Origin: JAAYEA01 sp012689325
Lineage (GTDB): Bacteria > Chloroflexota > Anaerolineae > JAAYEA01
Reading direction: 5' to 3'
Assembly: GCA_036841525.1 (NCBI GenBank)
Contig: DAITVZ010000129.1
Location: forward strand, 1-7,686
Length of the DNA stretch: 7,686 bases
A program made the position numbers and the translations under genes. Within the stretch, counting starts at the first letter, position 1, and each line of letters opens with the position of its first letter. Below the pieces are notes generated by a model. That model did no database searches. It was not told where the DNA came from and saw nothing but the letters and a program-made list of their open reading frames with translations. Shown here piece by piece: positions 4,923 to 7,686 of the stretch.

Positions 4923-6324
4923 GCTGGCCAGTTATCGGCTTCGACTCTCCCGCACCCCCGGGGCGCTCGCCGTGCGCCGGGCCTATGCCCGGGTGATGAG
5001 CGGCACCCGCGGCCGCGTGCTGGACCTGGCCCTGCCCGCCGTGGGCGAGCAGTTGCTGCACATGGCGGTGGGCATGACCAACACCTACATGGTGGGCCAC
5101 CTGGGGGCGGCCTCGCTCACCGCGGTGGGCCTGGGCGACCAGGTGGTGATGCTCCTGAGCGGCTTCCTGGCCGCGGTGGCCACCGGCAGCACCGTCCTCG
5201 TCGCCCGCTGCATCGGCGCCAAGGACCCCCAGACGGCCTCGCGGGCGCTGCAGCAATCGATGCTCTTGGGCCTGGCCATGGGCATCCTCTTCACGGTGGT
5301 GGGGTATTCTCTCTCCTCCTCCGCCATGCGCTGGCTGGGGGCCGCGCCGGACGTGATCCCCCTGGGCACCTCCTACCTGCGCATCGTCAGCCTCTCCTAT
5401 GGCATGATGGCGCTCCTGTTTATCGGCAATGGCGCCTTGCGCGGGGCGGGGGATACGCGCTCGCCGCTGGTGGTGATGGGCATCGTCAACGCGGTCAACA
5501 TCCTGGTCTCGCTGGCCTTTCTGAACGGCTGGGGGCCGCTGCCCGTGTTGGGCGTGCGCGGGCCGGCGTTGGGCTCAGCGGTGGGCCGCACCCTGGGCAG
5601 CGTGCTGATCGTGAGCGCGCTCCTCAAGGGCCGCGCGGGGCTGCGCTTCATCCCCGCCGAGCTGCGCCACGTGGACTGGGCCCTGCTGGGGCGCATCCTC
5701 AACGTCGGCGTGCCCACCGGCGTGGAGACGGTGCTCATGCGCTTTGGGCAGCTCTCCTTCTCCACCATCGTCGCCGGGCTGGGCACCGTCGCCTATGCCG
5801 CCCACCAGATCGCCATGACCAGCATGTCGGCCTCGTTCATGCCCGGCTTTGGCTTTGGCATCGCCACTACCACGCTGGTGGGGCAGCGCCTGGGCGCCAA
5901 AGACGTGACCGGCGCCAAGGAGTGCTGCCGGGAAGCGTCGCGCGTCGCCGTGCTGGTGATGAGCGCCGTGGGGCTGTTCATGGTCCTTTTCGCGCGCCAG
6001 GTGATGGGCGTCTTTATCAACGATCCGGAGGTGATCGAGCTGGGCGTGCCCTGCCTCCGGCTCTTGGGCTTTGTGCAGCCGTTCCTGATGGGGATGCACA
6101 TCTATTCCGGCGCGCTCAAGGGCGCGGGCGATACCCGCGCGACCATGGTCATCACCACCGCCAGCATCTGGCTGCTGCGGCTGCCTCTGGGCTACCTCTT
6201 TGCCACCGTGTTGCGCTGGGGCCTGACCGGCGTCTGGATCGCCCTGGCCGTGGACCAGATCATGCGCACGGCGCTCTATTGGCTGCGCTATCGCGCCGGG
6301 CGCTGGGAACGCATGAAGGTCTGA
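4915..6324 (+). CDS. MATE family efflux transporter
   Basis: A cation-coupled multidrug/metabolite exporter of the inner membrane with about twelve helices. The pseudo-twofold MATE repeat is visible by eye. Counting from ATG 4909, VARCIGAKD (98-106) recurs as VGQRLGAKD (324-332), and GALRGAGDTRS (175-185) recurs as GALKGAGDTRA (401-411). The DLALPAVGEQLLHM start of helix 1 (39-52) is typical. Length is about 470 residues, normal for NorM/DinF-like proteins. Two starts are possible. ATG 4915 is preferred because GAGAG (4904-4908) lies 6 nt upstream. ATG 4909 would abut that site and would give a 471-residue product. Either start overlaps the previous gene (8 or 14 bp). Last gene of the operon. 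No convincing terminator hairpin follows. Substrate unknown. Confidence 0.94.
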   Translation: MNRLASYRLRLSRTPGALAVRRAYARVMSGTRGRVLDLALPAVGEQLLHMAVGMTNTYMVGHLGAASLTAVGLGDQVVMLLSGFLAAVATGSTVLVARCIGAKDPQTASRALQQSMLLGLAMGILFTVVGYSLSSSAMRWLGAAPDVIPLGTSYLRIVSLSYGMMALLFIGNGALRGAGDTRSPLVVMGIVNAVNILVSLAFLNGWGPLPVLGVRGPALGSAVGRTLGSVLIVSALLKGRAGLRFIPAELRHVDWALLGRILNVGVPTGVETVLMRFGQLSFSTIVAGLGTVAYAAHQIAMTSMSASFMPGFGFGIATTTLVGQRLGAKDVTGAKECCREASRVAVLVMSAVGLFMVLFARQVMGVFINDPEVIELGVPCLRLLGFVQPFLMGMHIYSGALKGAGDTRATMVITTASIWLLRLPLGYLFATVLRWGLTGVWIALAVDQIMRTALYWLRYRAGRWERMKV

Positions 6325-6371
6325 GTCTAATATCCAACACTAAACCCGCTTGCGCCCAACCCACGGATGAT

Positions 6372-6400
6372 TTGACAGCCCCGATTTTGCCGGTTATAAT
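6372..6400 (+). promoter_or_regulatory. Perfect-consensus sigma70 promoter of the solute-binding protein gene
   Basis: TTGACA (6372-6377) and TATAAT (6395-6400) both match the consensus exactly and are separated by the optimal 17 bp. The predicted start is near 6407. This is the strongest promoter by sequence on the plus strand of this window, which fits an abundant binding protein. Confidence 0.9.
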
Positions 6401-6406
6401 GGAAGG

Positions 6407-6559
6407 GAGGCTGCAAGAGTCGGTCTCCCCCCGTTTTGGACTGAATGAGCAGGGTAGCGACTGAGAAGGAGGTGCTTCGCCAGGGTTACACCCCGTGTTC
6501 GATGTCGAGTCTTGGTTCTTTGGATGCCTGTGCACTGGAGCAGAGGAGGTTCTTCAGAG
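6407..6559 (+). other. Long 5' leader of the solute-binding protein mRNA
   Basis: About 150 nt separate the predicted start site from the ATG. The leader holds a perfect anti-16S match AAGGAGGTG (6466-6474) with no start codon at proper distance downstream, and a short weak hairpin ACAC-CCC-GTGT. No T-box, known riboswitch core or intrinsic terminator was recognised. An open frame starting at ATG 6445 has no Shine-Dalgarno and runs into the coding gene in another frame. Confidence 0.5.
6543..6549 (+). promoter_or_regulatory. Ribosome binding site of the solute-binding protein
   Basis: GAGGAGG lies 10 nt before ATG 6560. An in-frame ATG at 6524 would add 12 residues but has no upstream Shine-Dalgarno and would push the twin-arginine motif away from the N terminus. 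The site therefore decides for 6560. Confidence 0.85.
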
Positions 6560-7686
6560 ATGAGCACCGAGAGACTGACACGACGCGACTTTCTACGCTG
6601 GACAACCCTGACTGCAGTTGGCGTGGCCGCCGCGGCCTGCGCCAAACCGGCTGAGCCCGTGGCTCAGCCAACCACCGCACCCGCCCAGCCCACCGCGGCC
6701 CCGGCGCAGCCGACCGCCGCCCCGGCCAAGCCTACCGACACCCCGGCCCCCGTGGCCAAGTTCAGCGAAGCGCCCGCGCTGGCCGAGCAGGTCAAGGCCG
6801 GCAAGCTCCCGCCTGTGGACGAGCGCCTCCCTGAGGACCCGCGCGTCGTCACGCCCATCGAAAAAGTCGGCAAGTATGGCGGCGAATGGCGTATGGGCAC
6901 CCTGGGCACGGCTGATAACGCGATCTTTACCCGCAACACCTGGTACGAGGGCATGCTGCGCTGGAACGTCGAGTGGACCGAGGTCGTCCCCGGCGTCGTC
7001 AAGTCCTGGGAAGTCGGGGCTGACGGCAAAGAGTTCACCTGGAACCTGCGCAAGGGCATGAAGTGGTCCGATGGCGCGCCGTTCACCGCGGAGGACATGG
7101 CCTTCTGGTTCGAAAAGCTGACCAACACGGAGCTGAACCCGGTCTTTTCCAAGACCCTCAGCACCGGCAGCGACCCCATGCAGTTCACCAAGATCGACGA
7201 CTACACCATCAAGTACACCTTCAAGGCGCCGTACGGCCTGCTCTTGCAGCGCATGGCCTGCCCCAGCAGCGAGTGGTTCTCCCCCAAGCATTACGAGAAG
7301 CAGTTCTACCCGGCCTATGCCGACAAGGACGCGCTGGCGGCCAAGGTCAAGGCCGCGGGCGTGGACAACTGGTTCCAGGCCTATGGCGCTTGGATTGACC
7401 CCAAGCTGAACCCCGAACAGCCGGTGGTCTATGCTTGGCTGGGCACCTCCAAGCTGGGCGATGGCACGCAGTGGATCTGCCAGCGCAATCCCTATTTCTA
7501 CTGCGTGGACACCGAGGGCAACCAACTCCCCTACATCGATCGGCAGGTCTATGCCGTGGCCGCCGATGCGGCGGCGATCGGCATGATGGCGCTGGCCGGA
7601 GAGCTGGCCTACCAGGATCGGCACGTCGCCACCCTGGCGAACAAGCCGCTCTTTATGGAAAACGCGCAAAAGATCGATATCCGCTT
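6560..7686 (+). CDS. ABC transporter solute-binding lipoprotein, family 5 (partial, C terminus beyond window)
   Basis: The binding component of a probable peptide/oligosaccharide-type ABC importer, here 375 codons with no stop. The N terminus has a twin-arginine motif (T7-R-R-D-F-L12), a hydrophobic stretch and a lipobox AAAC with Cys27, so a Tat-exported lipoprotein is predicted. A Pro/Ala/Thr linker follows (about 30-66). The mature domain shows LPPVDERLPEDP (83-94), KYGGEWR (105-111) and the family 5 signature VVPGVVKSWEV...LRKGMKWSDGAPFTAEDM (142-180). The frame is uninterrupted to the window edge. Full-length homologues have about 550-650 residues, so roughly a third is missing. Permease and ATPase genes are expected downstream but cannot be seen. 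The ligand cannot be read from sequence; peptides, sugars and other solutes are all known for the family. Confidence 0.93.
   Translation, partial: MSTERLTRRDFLRWTTLTAVGVAAAACAKPAEPVAQPTTAPAQPTAAPAQPTAAPAKPTDTPAPVAKFSEAPALAEQVKAGKLPPVDERLPEDPRVVTPIEKVGKYGGEWRMGTLGTADNAIFTRNTWYEGMLRWNVEWTEVVPGVVKSWEVGADGKEFTWNLRKGMKWSDGAPFTAEDMAFWFEKLTNTELNPVFSKTLSTGSDPMQFTKIDDYTIKYTFKAPYGLLLQRMACPSSEWFSPKHYEKQFYPAYADKDALAAKVKAAGVDNWFQAYGAWIDPKLNPEQPVVYAWLGTSKLGDGTQWICQRNPYFYCVDTEGNQLPYIDRQVYAVAADAAAIGMMALAGELAYQDRHVATLANKPLFMENAQKIDIR
6662..6745 (+). repeat. Four 21-bp repeats encoding the lipoprotein linker
   Basis: Four successive heptads AQPTTAP, AQPTAAP, AQPTAAP and AKPTDTP (residues 35-62) follow the lipidated Cys27. 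The DNA copies vary mostly at third positions, so selection acts on the peptide. This is a flexible tether between the membrane anchor and the binding domain, of a kind common in Chloroflexota lipoproteins. Confidence 0.85.

Noticed and set aside
5575..6099. 174-codon His/Gly-rich minus-strand frame
   Set aside because: It is antisense to the MATE gene. The His richness comes from reading Met/Val/Cys codon patterns backwards, not from a metal-binding protein.
6325..6371. Search for a rho-independent terminator after the MATE gene
   Set aside because: No stem of useful length followed by T residues was found. Termination may be Rho-dependent or further downstream.
6405..6429. GGGAG/CTCCC inverted pair near the predicted solute-binding transcript start
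   Set aside because: Only 5 bp with a 15-nt loop, and it spans the predicted start site, so it cannot form fully in the transcript. No T-run follows.
6445..6654. 69-codon plus-strand frame in the solute-binding leader
   Set aside because: It has no Shine-Dalgarno at its ATG and overlaps the well-supported lipoprotein start by about 95 nt in another frame. The peptide has no recognisable features.
6593..7669. 358-codon open frame on the minus strand
   Set aside because: It is antisense to the solute-binding protein, which has signal peptide, lipobox and family signature. The reverse frame is a high-GC artefact.

Overview
The window looks like a high-GC Chloroflexota (Anaerolineae/Caldilineae-like) chromosome segment. 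This is inferred from three things: the high-GC coding bias, the last gene (a Tat-exported lipoprotein solute-binding protein with a Pro/Ala/Thr heptad linker of the kind common in that phylum), and the small HExxHxxGxxD zincin. No 16S rRNA or other formal marker is present, so the phylum is a judgement.

Left end (1-458), minus strand: a translation operon reading leftward. Two tandem near-consensus promoters are followed by tRNA-Thr(UGU), tRNA-Tyr(GUA), tRNA-Thr(GGU) and the first 21 codons of tuf (EF-Tu). The order matches the E. coli thrU-tyrU-glyT-thrT-tufB cluster, except that the glycine tRNA is missing. None of the three tRNAs has an encoded CCA.

Middle (499-6324), plus strand: a divergent promoter drives a small monocistronic zincin-type metallopeptidase (TTG start). 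An extended -10 promoter then drives a tight five-gene operon. Its genes encode an alpha/beta hydrolase fused to a polytopic membrane domain, a LOG/SLOG-family protein, an EamA/DMT transporter, an uncharacterised protein with GT-A glycosyltransferase-like features, and a MATE exporter. After the first gap of 22 bp, every junction overlaps, so translational coupling is likely. The set combines one possible nucleotide-processing enzyme, one possible sugar transferase and two different exporter families. A joint role in making and exporting a small molecule is possible but unproven.

Right end (6325-7686), plus strand: a promoter with perfect -35 and -10 hexamers and 17-bp spacing, then a leader of about 150 nt, then a family 5 ABC solute-binding lipoprotein that runs off the window. 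Its permease and ATPase genes, if present, would lie beyond the edge.

No CRISPR array, insertion sequence, phage gene or clear rho-independent terminator was seen. The window reads mostly as ordinary chromosome. The most original part is the five-gene operon and its GT-A-like member.
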